Positions 41,098-50,671 are shown, counted from the stretch's first letter. The stretch is 64,000 bases of DNA from Gemmatimonadetes bacterium 2013_60CM_65_52 (GCA_002215645.1 NGFI01000013.1:1-64000), one strand, 5' to 3'. Program-made: numbers and translations. Notes: generated from the sequence alone by a model not told the origin.

Positions 41098-43464
41098 GTG
41101 CCTTTGGATCTTCGCGACAAGCTCCAGGCTGCACTCGCCGGCACACATACCATTGAACGCGAGCTAGGCGGAGGCGGAATGTCCCGCGTCTTCCTCGCGG
41201 AAGAGACGCGGTTCCATCGAAAGGTGGTGGTCAAGGTGCTGTCGCCGGAATTGGCCGCCGGTGTGAACACGGCGCGATTTGAACGGGAGATCGCCCTCGC
41301 CGCGGGGCTGCAGCAGGCGCAGATCGTTCCGGTCATCACGGCGGGCGAGGTGGAGAGCCTGCCGTGGTACAGCATGCCATTCGTGGAAGGGGAGAGCCTG
41401 CGCGCTCGGCTCGCGCAGGGCCCGATCTCCGTCCCCGAATCCATCGCGATTCTGCGCGACGTCGCACGCGCGCTGGCCTATGCGCACGAGCACGGCGTCG
41501 TGCACCGCGACATCAAGCCCGACAACGTGCTGCTTTCGGGAGGCACCGCAGTCGTCACAGACTTTGGCATCGCCAAGGCGGTAAGCCTGTCGATGACCGA
41601 AGGCGGACAGGAGCGACTTACACTCACTGGCTCCGGACTTGGCACGCCAGCGTATATGCCGCCGGAGCAGGCGGCTGGCGACGACAAAGCGGATCACCGC
41701 GCCGATATTTATTCCTTCGGCTGCCTTGCTTACGAGATATTTACCGGGAAGCCGCCATTCGCTGGAATGACGCCGCAGCAGATGATTGCGGCCCACTTTC
41801 AGAAGACGCCGGATCCCGTGCGCAACGCGCGCGCCGATGTACCGCCGCACATCGCAACGCTCGTCGCGCAATGTCTCGAGAAGGAGCCCGCGCGTCGCCC
41901 ACAGACAGCGCGCGATCTCCTGTACGCTCTCGATCCGGAAGACAAAGTCCCTCTCGCGACCGGACGCCCGCGCCTGGTCGTGATTGCCGGCGCGTTGGCG
42001 GCATTGGTCCTTCTGGCGGTCGTAGCAATCGTTGCGCGCCGTGGAGGGGGCGGCAGCAGTGCCGAGCCGGCCGTGCGATCGCTTGCGGTTCTCCCGTTTG
42101 TAAACGTGGGTGGCGACTCGGCGCAGGAATATCTGGCCGATGGCATTCGTGACGAGCTGGCGACCGCACTCGGCAAGGGCGCCGGTGTGCGCATCATCGG
42201 CCGGAGTGCCGCATTTCAGTTTCGCGGACGCCGCGATCTCGACGTCCGGCAGGTGGGCCGAGTGCTCGGCGCACGCTACCTGCTTCAGGGGACGCTTCGG
42301 CAGGCGAGCGGACACCTGCGTGTGTCGGCGCAACTGAGTGATTCTGCCAGCGGCGCGGAGCTCTGGGCGGACACGTTCGATGGATCGCCGGGTGACCTCG
42401 CGGCGGTGACCGACGGCATCGTGCGGTCCGTTCGCGGGGCACTCAGTCCGTCTTCTGCAAGCCGCACGTCCTCGCGGCAGACGTCGAGCCCCGAAGCATA
42501 CGATCTCTACCTGCGAGGAGAGTTTCTCCTCCAGCGCCGAGGGGCCGGTGTCGAAGGCAGTGTACAAAATTTCTCGAAGGCAATTGCCGTGGACAGCCAG
42601 TTTGCGCGCGCGTGGGCAGGGCTGAGCGCGGCGTACGCGCTGTTTCCGTACTTCAACGGAACCTCACCCATGGAGCTGGTCGAGCGCGTGGAAAGTGCGG
42701 CCCGGCGCGCACTCGTGCTCGATAGCACGCTGGCGGAGCCGCACGTTTCACTGGGCCTGTCCTACTGGCACACCGGACGCACCGCGGAGGCGGAGACGGA
42801 ACTCAAGCGCGCCATCGAGTTGGACGACAACGACCTCAACGTGCATCTCCAATACGGCCGCTTCCTCCTCAGTGAGGGCAGGCTGAAGGACGCCCTCCAA
42901 CAGCTCACACGTGCGAAAACCATCGATCCGGTGTCGCCGATCGCGTCGATCTGGGCAGCGTACGCCCAGTATGGTCTGGGTAATGTTCCTGCCGCCGTGG
43001 CAGAGGCCGATCGGGCGCGTCAAATGGATTCGACGATGCTTCCCGTCGCGAACTTCTCGGCAGCACTGAACCTGCTGATGAAGCGCAAGGACCTCGCACA
43101 GGCCGTGATGTCACACGTGACGATCGGAAACACGATGTCGTATGCGCCCTTCGTGCTGGCTGCTACGGGAGACAGCGCGAAAGCATTCGCCGTTCTCTCC
43201 GCCATGGAGCGTCGGCCGATCCGCCCATGGTTCATCGATGCAGAGTATGCGAGCGTCTATCTCGCCCTCGGTGACACCGCGCGCGCCCTCGCGTCGCTGG
43301 AGCGGTCCGCAAGCCTCATCCCCAATTCGTGGACACTCTTCCTTCCCATCACGGATCCGCTCTACGACAGCGTGCGGGAGAGCCCGCGCTTCGCCGCGTT
43401 GGTGCGGAAAGCGAAGCTCGACCCTGCGAAGTTCGCGGTGGCGGGAGGCGGCAGGGGACGGTAG
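41098..43464 (+). CDS. Ser/Thr protein kinase with TolB-like domain and TPRs
   Basis: A 788-residue receptor-type kinase from GTG 41098. Kinase domain 15-275: glycine loop LGGGGMSRVFLAEE, Lys46, Glu63, catalytic loop HRDIKPDN (Asp138), DFG at 155-157 and the GTPAYMPPEQA activation segment. A transmembrane helix at about 290-315 (VVIAGALAALVLLAVVAIVA) leads to an extracytoplasmic TolB/FlgO-like domain (LAVLPFVNVGGDSAQEYLAD, VRIIGRSAAFQFRGRRDLDV, LLQGTLRQASGHLRVSAQL), then TPR repeats to the end (GLSYWHTGRTAEAETELKRA, YGRFLLSEGRLKDALQQLTR). It probably senses an envelope signal and phosphorylates cytosolic partners. Confidence 0.95.
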   Translation: MPLDLRDKLQAALAGTHTIERELGGGGMSRVFLAEETRFHRKVVVKVLSPELAAGVNTARFEREIALAAGLQQAQIVPVITAGEVESLPWYSMPFVEGESLRARLAQGPISVPESIAILRDVARALAYAHEHGVVHRDIKPDNVLLSGGTAVVTDFGIAKAVSLSMTEGGQERLTLTGSGLGTPAYMPPEQAAGDDKADHRADIYSFGCLAYEIFTGKPPFAGMTPQQMIAAHFQKTPDPVRNARADVPPHIATLVAQCLEKEPARRPQTARDLLYALDPEDKVPLATGRPRLVVIAGALAALVLLAVVAIVARRGGGGSSAEPAVRSLAVLPFVNVGGDSAQEYLADGIRDELATALGKGAGVRIIGRSAAFQFRGRRDLDVRQVGRVLGARYLLQGTLRQASGHLRVSAQLSDSASGAELWADTFDGSPGDLAAVTDGIVRSVRGALSPSSASRTSSRQTSSPEAYDLYLRGEFLLQRRGAGVEGSVQNFSKAIAVDSQFARAWAGLSAAYALFPYFNGTSPMELVERVESAARRALVLDSTLAEPHVSLGLSYWHTGRTAEAETELKRAIELDDNDLNVHLQYGRFLLSEGRLKDALQQLTRAKTIDPVSPIASIWAAYAQYGLGNVPAAVAEADRARQMDSTMLPVANFSAALNLLMKRKDLAQAVMSHVTIGNTMSYAPFVLAATGDSAKAFAVLSAMERRPIRPWFIDAEYASVYLALGDTARALASLERSASLIPNSWTLFLPITDPLYDSVRESPRFAALVRKAKLDPAKFAVAGGGRGR

Positions 43465-43478
43465 CCGTTGAAGCGCGT

Positions 43479-45350
43479 TTACGCGATCCCCGTTGTCCTT
43501 CGCCAATGCTCGAACACCAGCACCATGCTGAGGGTGTCGAGCGCGCAATACTGAAGAAGCAGCTCTCGCCACTGGGCTCGCGCGCGCTCGTCGCGCCGTT
43601 CCGCGCCGTACATCATCGCTTCATATGCGCGAACTGCCCCTGTTCCCTCGTGTACCGACTGTTCCACGCCTGCAATGACGAGCGGCGGCAGCGCCTTGTA
43701 CGGATCCTCCGACGCGCTGACGCGTCGTCCCGTCCATTGTAAGAACTGCTCACGCATGATCGGGTCTGTCTTCCACACAGCGTCGAGCACGACCTTGATG
43801 GACGTGCGGCCTTTCATGCCGGGATGATAGAACTGGTCGCGCGCGCATTTGTGCAGGTCGAAGAAGCGCGTGCCGATGAGATCGCGAATCCAGTCGACGA
43901 GACCGGAATCCAGCGCCTCGAACCGCGGATGCTCCGCAGCGATGTCCTTGAGCTGGCTCGCCTCGAACGCCGTCCATGTGAGCACCGATCCGGCGTCGCC
44001 GAGCGCGTCGCGTAACGTGCGCGCGAACGTGAGGTTCGGCCAGGTGGATTCGGTGTTCAGCCATTCGCTGTGCCGCGGCGTCGAGCCCGGAGCATCGACC
44101 ACGTGGCAGCTCCACTGGAAGGCGACGGGACCGTACGGCCGCATGCCGGCGTGGTAGGGGAGCGCGATGCGCGAGACCTCGAAGTCGATGAAGTAAAGCG
44201 GATAGCTGAGTGCGGCCACCTGATCGCGGAGCTGCGGACCGATCCATATGTCGCCGCTGCGCGTGTGCTCGATCTGCCGGAGCTGGCGGGCGGCAGTCGC
44301 GCCAATCTCTCCCTTTGCCGTGCGAAGGCCGGCCTCGGGGATGTCCAGCAGCGAGGCTTTGCCGGTGGACACGAGATACTCGACGAGAGGGCCGCGGTCG
44401 GGCGACTTCGCAGTCCCGATGCTGAACAGCTCGAGCGCGTGAGGCCGTGCGAGCGCCAGATCGCCCCAGCACTCCTCGAAGCCGTTTGGCTCCACGCCGC
44501 TCCCGACGCGGAATTCGCACGACCCGCATTTTGAGCCGTGATGTGCCCATGAGCGGTCGAACGGCTCATCCAGCATGGACTCGAACACGGATGCCGCGGA
44601 ATCGACATCACCGCGGAGCATCGCGACCTCCTCGGAGACGTCCACCTCGAGCAGGATGTCCAGCTCCGCGAGCTGGTCTCGCGTACCGGTGAATCGCATG
44701 CTGCGCACGCCGGCGCCATCTCGTCCGCCACGCTCGATGTCGAAGAGCGATGGAACATCGTCGATGCCCGAGCGACGACTCGTGTCGACCAACACGAGCC
44801 AGGGCGTCACCGCGGCGTCCGGCAGAAGGCGCTCCAGGAGAATCGTCTGATACGTGACGTCCTCGAGATACTCCTTCCACTCGTTCCTGATGTGATAGGG
44901 TGACTTCACGCCGCGCATGCTGCCGCGTCCACCCTTGGCGACACTGTCGGCGTGCTCGTCGCCCGCGATGGATCCCGTCTTCACTTCCAGCAGACGGATC
45001 GCATTGCCGCGCTTTTCGAGGATATCCGCGCGCGCGAGCCGGCGATTCCAGAGCAGCGTCGCCTGGAACAACGTGACGTCGTCGCGCGCGAGATGCTCCA
45101 TGGTCGTCGCGAAGTCGGCGGCGTGATTGCGCCCGTACTCGAGCGCGATGCCGTCCGGCCGCCGCGCACAGGCGAGCGCGTCGACCATGTAGCCGCCGTA
45201 CGCCAGCAGCTTCAGGTAGTCGTTCATCCCGGTGTTGTCGGGATAGCCGTTCTCGCGAAAGAACAGCTTTGCGTCACATTGCCGCGCGATCTTGTAATCG
45301 GACTTGCTGAGGGTCCTGGCTCCAATCGGCATGCTATCCAATCTCTGCAT
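43479..45350 (-). CDS. DUF2779 nuclease-like protein
   Basis: A 623-residue protein (ATG 45350; 45332 is also possible). The N-terminal part resembles Cas4/RecB-type PD-(D/E)XK nucleases: Cys25 in KIARQCDAKLFF, Asp109 in RADILEK, Glu122-x-Lys124 in RLLEVKTGS, and a Cys cluster KCGSCEFR near residue 300, so an Fe-S cluster site is likely. The C-terminal DUF2779 region YFIDFEVSRIALPYHAGMRP resembles an RNase H/DEDD exonuclease (Asp and Glu of IDFE). Such proteins are linked to DNA repair or mobile elements; activity untested. It is convergent with the kinase gene. Confidence 0.84.
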   Translation of the reverse strand: MQRLDSMPIGARTLSKSDYKIARQCDAKLFFRENGYPDNTGMNDYLKLLAYGGYMVDALACARRPDGIALEYGRNHAADFATTMEHLARDDVTLFQATLLWNRRLARADILEKRGNAIRLLEVKTGSIAGDEHADSVAKGGRGSMRGVKSPYHIRNEWKEYLEDVTYQTILLERLLPDAAVTPWLVLVDTSRRSGIDDVPSLFDIERGGRDGAGVRSMRFTGTRDQLAELDILLEVDVSEEVAMLRGDVDSAASVFESMLDEPFDRSWAHHGSKCGSCEFRVGSGVEPNGFEECWGDLALARPHALELFSIGTAKSPDRGPLVEYLVSTGKASLLDIPEAGLRTAKGEIGATAARQLRQIEHTRSGDIWIGPQLRDQVAALSYPLYFIDFEVSRIALPYHAGMRPYGPVAFQWSCHVVDAPGSTPRHSEWLNTESTWPNLTFARTLRDALGDAGSVLTWTAFEASQLKDIAAEHPRFEALDSGLVDWIRDLIGTRFFDLHKCARDQFYHPGMKGRTSIKVVLDAVWKTDPIMREQFLQWTGRRVSASEDPYKALPPLVIAGVEQSVHEGTGAVRAYEAMMYGAERRDERARAQWRELLLQYCALDTLSMVLVFEHWRRTTGIA

Positions 45351-45521
45351 TTGGTTCTGCTGTTCCGGCGCACAAAGAAATCGCAAAGACCGACCCCGCA
45401 GAAGGCCCGGCGGTGTACCCTTCTGGGAGGCGACCCGGCCCACCGACGGCCTCGCACGTTTGTGCCGTACACCATGTTACGTGACGGCCATGTTACATTG
45501 CTGAGGCCCCTACTCTTCAAC

Positions 45522-45782
45522 ATGGACACACTCGCAGTCATCCGGGAGCTCGCAGAGCGCCAATTCGGCGCGGAGCCGGGGACGGTGGATCCCGACCTCC
45601 CGCTTCAGGACATCGGCATCGACTCGCTGGGCTATCTCGAGTTCCTGTTCGAGCTCGAAGATGCCGTGGGTGTGCCCATTCCTCCCAAGGACGTAACCGA
45701 CGTCCGGACGCTCCGGGAGCTGGCGTCCGTGGTCGATCGGCTCATCGCAGAGCACCCGGCACCGGCAGAACCGCGGCAGTGA
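45522..45782 (+). CDS. Acyl carrier protein
   Basis: An 86-residue ACP: IRELAERQFGAEPGTVDPDL, LQDIGIDSLGYLEFLFELED with the phosphopantetheine Ser in DSL, and VPIPPKDVTDVRTLRELASV. It heads a three-gene operon: its TGA overlaps the GTG of the ketosynthase gene. It is likely dedicated to that ketosynthase rather than to housekeeping fatty-acid synthesis. Confidence 0.93.
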   Translation: MDTLAVIRELAERQFGAEPGTVDPDLPLQDIGIDSLGYLEFLFELEDAVGVPIPPKDVTDVRTLRELASVVDRLIAEHPAPAEPRQ

Positions 45783-47023
45783 CCCGCCGCAGGGTGGTCG
45801 TGACCGGACTTGGCGTGGTCTCGCCGGTCGGGCAGACCGCGAACGACTTCTTCGACAATCTGGTCCGGGCGCGATCGGGAATCGGACTCGTTCCCGACGC
45901 CATGCAATCCAGCGGCGAACCGCTCGTGGCCGGCCAGGTGGCCTTCGATCCAGCGCATTACTGGGCGCCGCATGTGTCGGCACAGCTCGACCGCGCGACC
46001 CAGTTTGCGCTCGTCGCCGCGCGGCAGGCCATCGACGATGCAGCGCTCTCGCTGAGCGAGGAAGAATCCTTTCGTGCCGGCGTCTACTGGGGCACAGGGC
46101 TCGGTGGCGCCACGAGTATCGAAGACTCATACCGTTTGCTGTTCGGCTCACAACCTCCACGCATTCGTCCGACGTCCGTCGTGATGGGCATGAGCAACGC
46201 CGCGGCGGCTCAGATCTCCATCACTCACGGGTTTCGCGGACCGATGTTGAACATCGCGACGGCCTGTTCGTCGTCGGCCGCGAGCACCGGGGAGGCCTAT
46301 CGCGCGATTCAGGCGGGACACGCGGACGTCGCGGTGGCTGGCGGCTCGGAAGCGCTCATCACGCGCGGCAACATTCTCGCCTGGGACGCGATGCGTGCGC
46401 TCGCGCACGCGGACCCGGTGGATCCGTCACGCAGCTGCAAGCCGTTCTCGCTGAATCGCACCGGCATCGTCCTCGGCGAAGGCGCCGCGGCCACGATTCT
46501 CGAGAGCGCGGAGCACGCGGAGCGGCGCGGCGCGCACATCTATGCCGAGGTGGCGGGTTACGGGAATGCGTCCGATGCGCGCCATATCTCCAAGCCGGAT
46601 GCATCCGGCCAGGTGCGTACGATTCGGCTGGCTCTCGAGGATGCCGGACTGACGCCGGATGCGATCGAGTACGTCAACGCGCACGGCACTGCGACGCAGG
46701 TCGGTGACGTCGTCGAGACCGACGGCCTCAAACAGGCGTTCGGCGCGCACGCGCGAAGGCTCTGCGTGTCCTCCACCAAGGCGCTGCACGGGCATCTCAT
46801 GGGTGGAGCCGGTGCCATCGAATTTCTCGCTGCGCTGCTGGCACTCCAGCACAACGTGGTGCCGCCGACTGCACATCTCGATGTCCCGGACCCGAACTGC
46901 GACCTCGATTACGTGCCGACCTTGGCGCGCGAGGTTCCGCTGAGCGCGGTGATGTCGAATTCGTTCGGCTTCGGCGGCATGAACGCGGTGCTCATCGCCT
47001 CCCGTTATCGCGAGGCGAGATGA
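45779..47023 (+). CDS. Beta-ketoacyl-ACP synthase (FabF-like)
   Basis: A 414-residue ketosynthase from GTG 45779. Active-site Cys163 in NIATACSSSAAS, His in VNAHGTATQVGD and His in KALHGHLMGGAG form the Cys-His-His triad; RRVVVTGLGVVSPVG starts the thiolase fold and SFGFGGMNAVLI ends it. It condenses malonyl-ACP with an acyl thioester. Partners on both sides (ACP before, PLP enzyme after, each overlapping by four bases) imply it makes an acyl-ACP substrate for an alpha-oxoamine synthase. Confidence 0.93.
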   Translation: MTRRRVVVTGLGVVSPVGQTANDFFDNLVRARSGIGLVPDAMQSSGEPLVAGQVAFDPAHYWAPHVSAQLDRATQFALVAARQAIDDAALSLSEEESFRAGVYWGTGLGGATSIEDSYRLLFGSQPPRIRPTSVVMGMSNAAAAQISITHGFRGPMLNIATACSSSAASTGEAYRAIQAGHADVAVAGGSEALITRGNILAWDAMRALAHADPVDPSRSCKPFSLNRTGIVLGEGAAATILESAEHAERRGAHIYAEVAGYGNASDARHISKPDASGQVRTIRLALEDAGLTPDAIEYVNAHGTATQVGDVVETDGLKQAFGAHARRLCVSSTKALHGHLMGGAGAIEFLAALLALQHNVVPPTAHLDVPDPNCDLDYVPTLAREVPLSAVMSNSFGFGGMNAVLIASRYREAR

Positions 47024-48228
47024 AGGATCTCCAGGAGCTGGCCGCCTGGTTGGCGTCGCGCGACACCGAGCACGATCCGCTGCGCCCCACGACACTGCCC
47101 GATCCCACGTTCATCAGCGATGGGCGCGAGTTCGTGTCGTTCAGCACCAACAATTACCTGGCACTCGCCAGCAGTGCGCGTGTGAAAGCGCGCGCGGCCG
47201 AAGGGCTCCAGCGCTTCGGAGTCGGCAACTGCGAATCGCGTCTCCTCGGCGGCAATCTCGAGGTGTACGTGGCGCTCGAGGCCAAGCTCGCCGCGATCAA
47301 GAAGAAGGAATCCGCGCTGCTCTTTGCCACGGGATACCTCGCCAATCTCGGAGTCATTCCGGCTCTCGTGCGCTCGGGGCAGCTTGCCCGTGCGTACGGT
47401 TACTCGCCGTCCACCCGATGGAAGCACGCGTTCTTCTCGGACGAGTTCAATCATCTGAGCATTCGCGAGGGCATCCGCGCCTCGGGCGCGCCCTCGTTCG
47501 CCTACCGCCACCTCGACATGGACGATCTCGCCGGGAAGCTGCGTGCATCCACGGCGGAGATACGGATCATCATCACCGATGGTGTGTTCAGCCAGCATGG
47601 CGACATCGTCCCTCTTCCCGACATGCTGGCCCTCGCGGAGCAGTACGACGCGGTGGTCTACATCGATGATGCCCACGGCACCGGCGTGCTCGGTCCCACC
47701 GGAGCGGGGACCACGGAGCACTTCGGCATCGAGGACAGCCGTATCATCCACATGGGCACGCTCAGCAAGGCGTATGGGAGCATCGGTGGGTTCGTGGCGG
47801 TCGACGAGTACGTCGCCGGCATCCTGCGCGTGAGTTGTCCCGCCTACGGGTTCACGTCCACTATCCCGCCCGATCAGGCCTACGGTCTTCTCGAGGCCAT
47901 CGACATGGTGGTGGACGAGCCCGAGCGCCGCATTCGCCTCTGGGAAAATCAGCGCTACTTCGTGCGATGCATGCAGGAGGCGGGTTTCACGCTGTCGTCC
48001 ACGCAAACACCGATCGTCCCGCTGCACGTAGGGGACGAGGGTGCATGCGCGCGACTCGCGGGAGCGTTGCGCGCCGAAGGCGTCCACGTGGACGCAATCA
48101 TGTTTCCTGCCATTGGGCCGGGGGACAGCCGGCTGCGGTTCATCATGAATGCTCACCACACCGCCGAACAGATCGATCATGTGGTGAACCTGCTGAGTCG
48201 GCTGGATGTGACGCGCGGCACAGCATAG
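47020..48228 (+). CDS. Alpha-oxoamine synthase family PLP enzyme (SPT/KBL/BioF-like)
   Basis: A 402-residue fold-type I PLP enzyme. PLP Lys250 is in MGTLSKAYGSIGG; YIDDAHGTGVLG holds the pyridine-binding Asp and stacking His; the DEFNHLSIREGI segment supplies His145; ITDGVFSQHGDIVPLPD is the family's signature strand. Members join an amino acid to an acyl-CoA or acyl-ACP: 8-amino-7-oxononanoate synthase, glycine C-acetyltransferase, 5-aminolevulinate synthase or serine palmitoyltransferase. The dedicated ACP and ketosynthase favour a long-chain acyl-ACP substrate, as in bacterial sphingoid synthesis, but substrate specificity cannot be read. Confidence 0.88.
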   Translation: MKDLQELAAWLASRDTEHDPLRPTTLPDPTFISDGREFVSFSTNNYLALASSARVKARAAEGLQRFGVGNCESRLLGGNLEVYVALEAKLAAIKKKESALLFATGYLANLGVIPALVRSGQLARAYGYSPSTRWKHAFFSDEFNHLSIREGIRASGAPSFAYRHLDMDDLAGKLRASTAEIRIIITDGVFSQHGDIVPLPDMLALAEQYDAVVYIDDAHGTGVLGPTGAGTTEHFGIEDSRIIHMGTLSKAYGSIGGFVAVDEYVAGILRVSCPAYGFTSTIPPDQAYGLLEAIDMVVDEPERRIRLWENQRYFVRCMQEAGFTLSSTQTPIVPLHVGDEGACARLAGALRAEGVHVDAIMFPAIGPGDSRLRFIMNAHHTAEQIDHVVNLLSRLDVTRGTA

Positions 48229-48343
48229 GCGCCCGAGCGACGACGTCCCCGCGACGCGTGTGAATTCTTTGTGACGGTCCCGCGCCGCTGGTGTCTAGAA
48301 TGCGGGTACGACACTGGTACGTCCACTTCAACCTTTCGTAGCC

Positions 48344-48604
48344 ATGTTCGGGAATCTTGGTTTTGGCGAGCTGATGGTCATTCTCGTCATCGTGCTCGTC
48401 CTGTTCGGGGCGAAGCGCGTCCCCGAGATCAGCGCCTCCTTCGGAAAGGGCATTCGTGAGTTCAAGCGGAACCTCAACGACGTGGAAGGCTCGATCCTGA
48501 ATCCGCCGGCGTCGCGTCCTCTCGATTCGACGCCCTATTCGTCCACCGCACCGATGGTCCAGCACGACGATGAATCACGGCCGGAGCCGAAGCGGCTCCT
48601 CTAG
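48344..48604 (+). CDS. tatA: TatA/TatE twin-arginine translocase subunit
   Basis: An 86-residue protein with the TatA layout: N-terminal helix MFGNLGFGELMVILVIVLVL with the FG before it, then LFGAKRVPEISASFGKGIRE (amphipathic helix) and FKRNLNDVEG. The tail is unstructured and acidic. TatA oligomerises to move folded proteins with RR signals. No TatB/TatC is adjacent. The next gene starts inside its 3' end. Confidence 0.93.
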   Translation: MFGNLGFGELMVILVIVLVLFGAKRVPEISASFGKGIREFKRNLNDVEGSILNPPASRPLDSTPYSSTAPMVQHDDESRPEPKRLL

Positions 48605-49280
48605 GCTTCGCGCGACGACCCAGCGCTGGACGCTCCTGCTCGCGGTTTCCGCGGCGGGAATCTGGTCATGCGAGGGCAGCACGCCGGATGCCGGACTGCA
48701 CGAATCGTCGCTCGATGCGGCGGCAACCAACCGCGAATCGCGCGCGTCGCTCAGCGGCGACGCCGCTCCGGGCGCCCAGAGCTACTCCTATCGCGGCTTG
48801 TACGCCGGCATGTCGCGCGCTCGTCTCGAGACCCACGTGCCTCGTGCAGCGCGGCCTGACACCGCGTGTCATCCGTCGACAACAGCGCAGGACGTCATCG
48901 ACTGTCACTACGACGCCGTGCTGGGATCCGACTCTGCCGCCGTGGCGCTCGACGTCTCGTACGCGGCTGAGTCGGGACGCGATACCGTGGCGCGCACCAT
49001 CACGGCATTGCGCGCACTTCCAATCGACGTGGATGGCGTCCGGCTGTCGCATCTCCTCGCCGACGCCTTCGAGCGACAGACGAGCCTTCTCGACAGACGC
49101 GACGTAACGTTCGGGCGCAACGCGGCGCGCGTACGCATGGGCACGGTGAACGGCGCGCGGCAGAATTTCGTGGACGTCACGGTCGAAACGCGGTCGGGCC
49201 GCGAATGGCTCACCGTGCGTTTGAGCCGCGGGGCTGAAGTGCGGCCAACACGTTCACCTGCGCGAGCGTCGAAACCATGA
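48570..49280 (+). CDS. Hypothetical lipoprotein overlapping tatA
   Basis: A 236-residue protein starting at ATG 48570, 35 bp inside tatA. A basic N-terminus and hydrophobic stretch end in a lipobox-like IWSC. The mature part holds SYRGLYAGMSRARLETHVPR and a Cys pair (ACHPSTTAQDVIDCHYDAVL) likely disulfide-bonded, and a beta-rich C-terminus (NFVDVTVETRSGREWLTVRL). No family named. The overlap suggests co-transcription with tatA. The start could be later, but the signal would then be lost. Confidence 0.65.
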   Translation: MNHGRSRSGSSRLRATTQRWTLLLAVSAAGIWSCEGSTPDAGLHESSLDAAATNRESRASLSGDAAPGAQSYSYRGLYAGMSRARLETHVPRAARPDTACHPSTTAQDVIDCHYDAVLGSDSAAVALDVSYAAESGRDTVARTITALRALPIDVDGVRLSHLLADAFERQTSLLDRRDVTFGRNAARVRMGTVNGARQNFVDVTVETRSGREWLTVRLSRGAEVRPTRSPARASKP

Positions 49281-49285
49281 GCCGC

Positions 49286-50671
49286 TCAGGGATTTGACGT
49301 CTCCCCCGCGATCGTGTACATCGGCGTCGCCCGGTAGGCAATGTTCCCGCCATCGAACGTGAGCCGCCACGCAACGGAGCCGTCCGGGCGCGCCTCATAC
49401 GCGGCCATGGGGCCGGTTGCTCCTGCAAATCCGCCCTTCATGCCGAAATAAACGAGCGTATTGCCGTTTTCGAGACGGCGCGCCGCGCCCACATAGGGCG
49501 CATAGATGTCGGGAGTCGGGCGAAAGGACCATACCAGATGCCCAGCACCATGCGGCTGGAACGCGACTTCCGCAGCGCGCGAGAGCCGCTCGGTGCCCGT
49601 ACGATCGCGACCGTTATCGAAAACCAGCAGATGTCCGTTCGGCAGCACGGACGCAGTGTGCTGACCCTGAAACTTCGCATCGGCGTCGAGCGCCACCGTG
49701 CTCGTCGTCCCGCCAATTCGCCACTCGAACGAGTGCCAGTCGGGCGCGATCGAAACCACCTGACTGATCCAGTTGAGCGAGAGGATGATGTTTCCGTGAT
49801 CGCCCAGGGCGAGCGAATTCCCGTGCAGCCAGTCGGACCGAGTGGAGCGGGGACCCACATCCACTGTGGGATCGAGAAAATCGAACGCGGTCCATCGCTT
49901 CTGAATCGTGCCCGCTTCAGGGCTCCACTCCCAGATCGCTTCGCCGGTGATGATGGTGTCGCCGGAAACGCGGGCATCCTGGGCGATGAAGAGCAGCGTG
50001 TTGGCCGGCGTCGCGATGACGTCGTGATGTGGCGCCCGATCGCCGTTCGGCAGCGGCTCGAGTTGGTGCACCGTCCGTCCATCGGGCGTCACTTCGGAGA
50101 GGCCGTATACGCCATCGAGAAAGACGAAATTGCCGTTCGCGCGTCGCGTGAATCCCTGCGGGCGGCCGCGAGTACGCCAGTGCCATACAGGCTCGCCTTC
50201 GCCATTCACCGCGACGAAGCCGGAGAACGAACCGGCTACCTCGAGCATCGCGTAGGGCGCGCCAAGCGTGCCGATGGCGGAGAGGTTGAGCAGTTGGAGG
50301 TCGGACGAGATGATCGGTGACGAGAACTGCCCGTGCGTCGGCGGCCCCGTGACACCGGCGTCATTCACCGCCGATACGTCATACTCGTACACGCGCCCAG
50401 GTCGCACGGCAGGAACGAGCACCGTGGCGTTCATGCTCGGACTCGTGGTGCGATAGCGCATCTTGTGCGCGCTGTCAGTCCAATACACCACGTCGATGAT
50501 GCTGGCAGCCTCGGGAACGACGTGAAGGAGAATGTCGTCGTCCTGATTCGTGTCAGCCGCGACGCTCCGAACGGCAATGAGGGGCGCCGGTCGCGTCAGG
50601 TCCGAAGTACACGCGAGAATGACGAGCAGCGCGACGCCGGCTGCCGGGAGACGAACGAATTGTGCTGGCAC
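49286..50671 (-). CDS. Arylsulfotransferase (ASST)-like lipoprotein
   Basis: A 461-residue protein from GTG 50671. A lipobox-like LVILAC and an Ig-like N-terminal domain (VIDVVYWTDSAHKMRYRTTS) precede an ASST beta-propeller: LEVAGSFSGFVAVNGEGEPV, WHWRTRGRPQGFTRRANGNF, NGDRAPHHDVIATPANTLLF, DWLHGNSLALGDHGNIILSL and QHTASVLPNGHLLVFDNGRD. The HHDV, LHGN and QH positions match the His-rich active-site funnel of arylsulfate sulfotransferases, which move sulfate between phenols. Assignment is by fold; activity is unproven. Confidence 0.82.
   Translation of the reverse strand: MPAQFVRLPAAGVALLVILACTSDLTRPAPLIAVRSVAADTNQDDDILLHVVPEAASIIDVVYWTDSAHKMRYRTTSPSMNATVLVPAVRPGRVYEYDVSAVNDAGVTGPPTHGQFSSPIISSDLQLLNLSAIGTLGAPYAMLEVAGSFSGFVAVNGEGEPVWHWRTRGRPQGFTRRANGNFVFLDGVYGLSEVTPDGRTVHQLEPLPNGDRAPHHDVIATPANTLLFIAQDARVSGDTIITGEAIWEWSPEAGTIQKRWTAFDFLDPTVDVGPRSTRSDWLHGNSLALGDHGNIILSLNWISQVVSIAPDWHSFEWRIGGTTSTVALDADAKFQGQHTASVLPNGHLLVFDNGRDRTGTERLSRAAEVAFQPHGAGHLVWSFRPTPDIYAPYVGAARRLENGNTLVYFGMKGGFAGATGPMAAYEARPDGSVAWRLTFDGGNIAYRATPMYTIAGETSNP

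Noticed and set aside
41164-42567. 467-residue minus-strand open frame inside the Ser/Thr kinase gene
   Set aside because: It is a high-GC antisense shadow. The + strand frame has clear kinase motifs, while the minus frame shows no recognisable domain.
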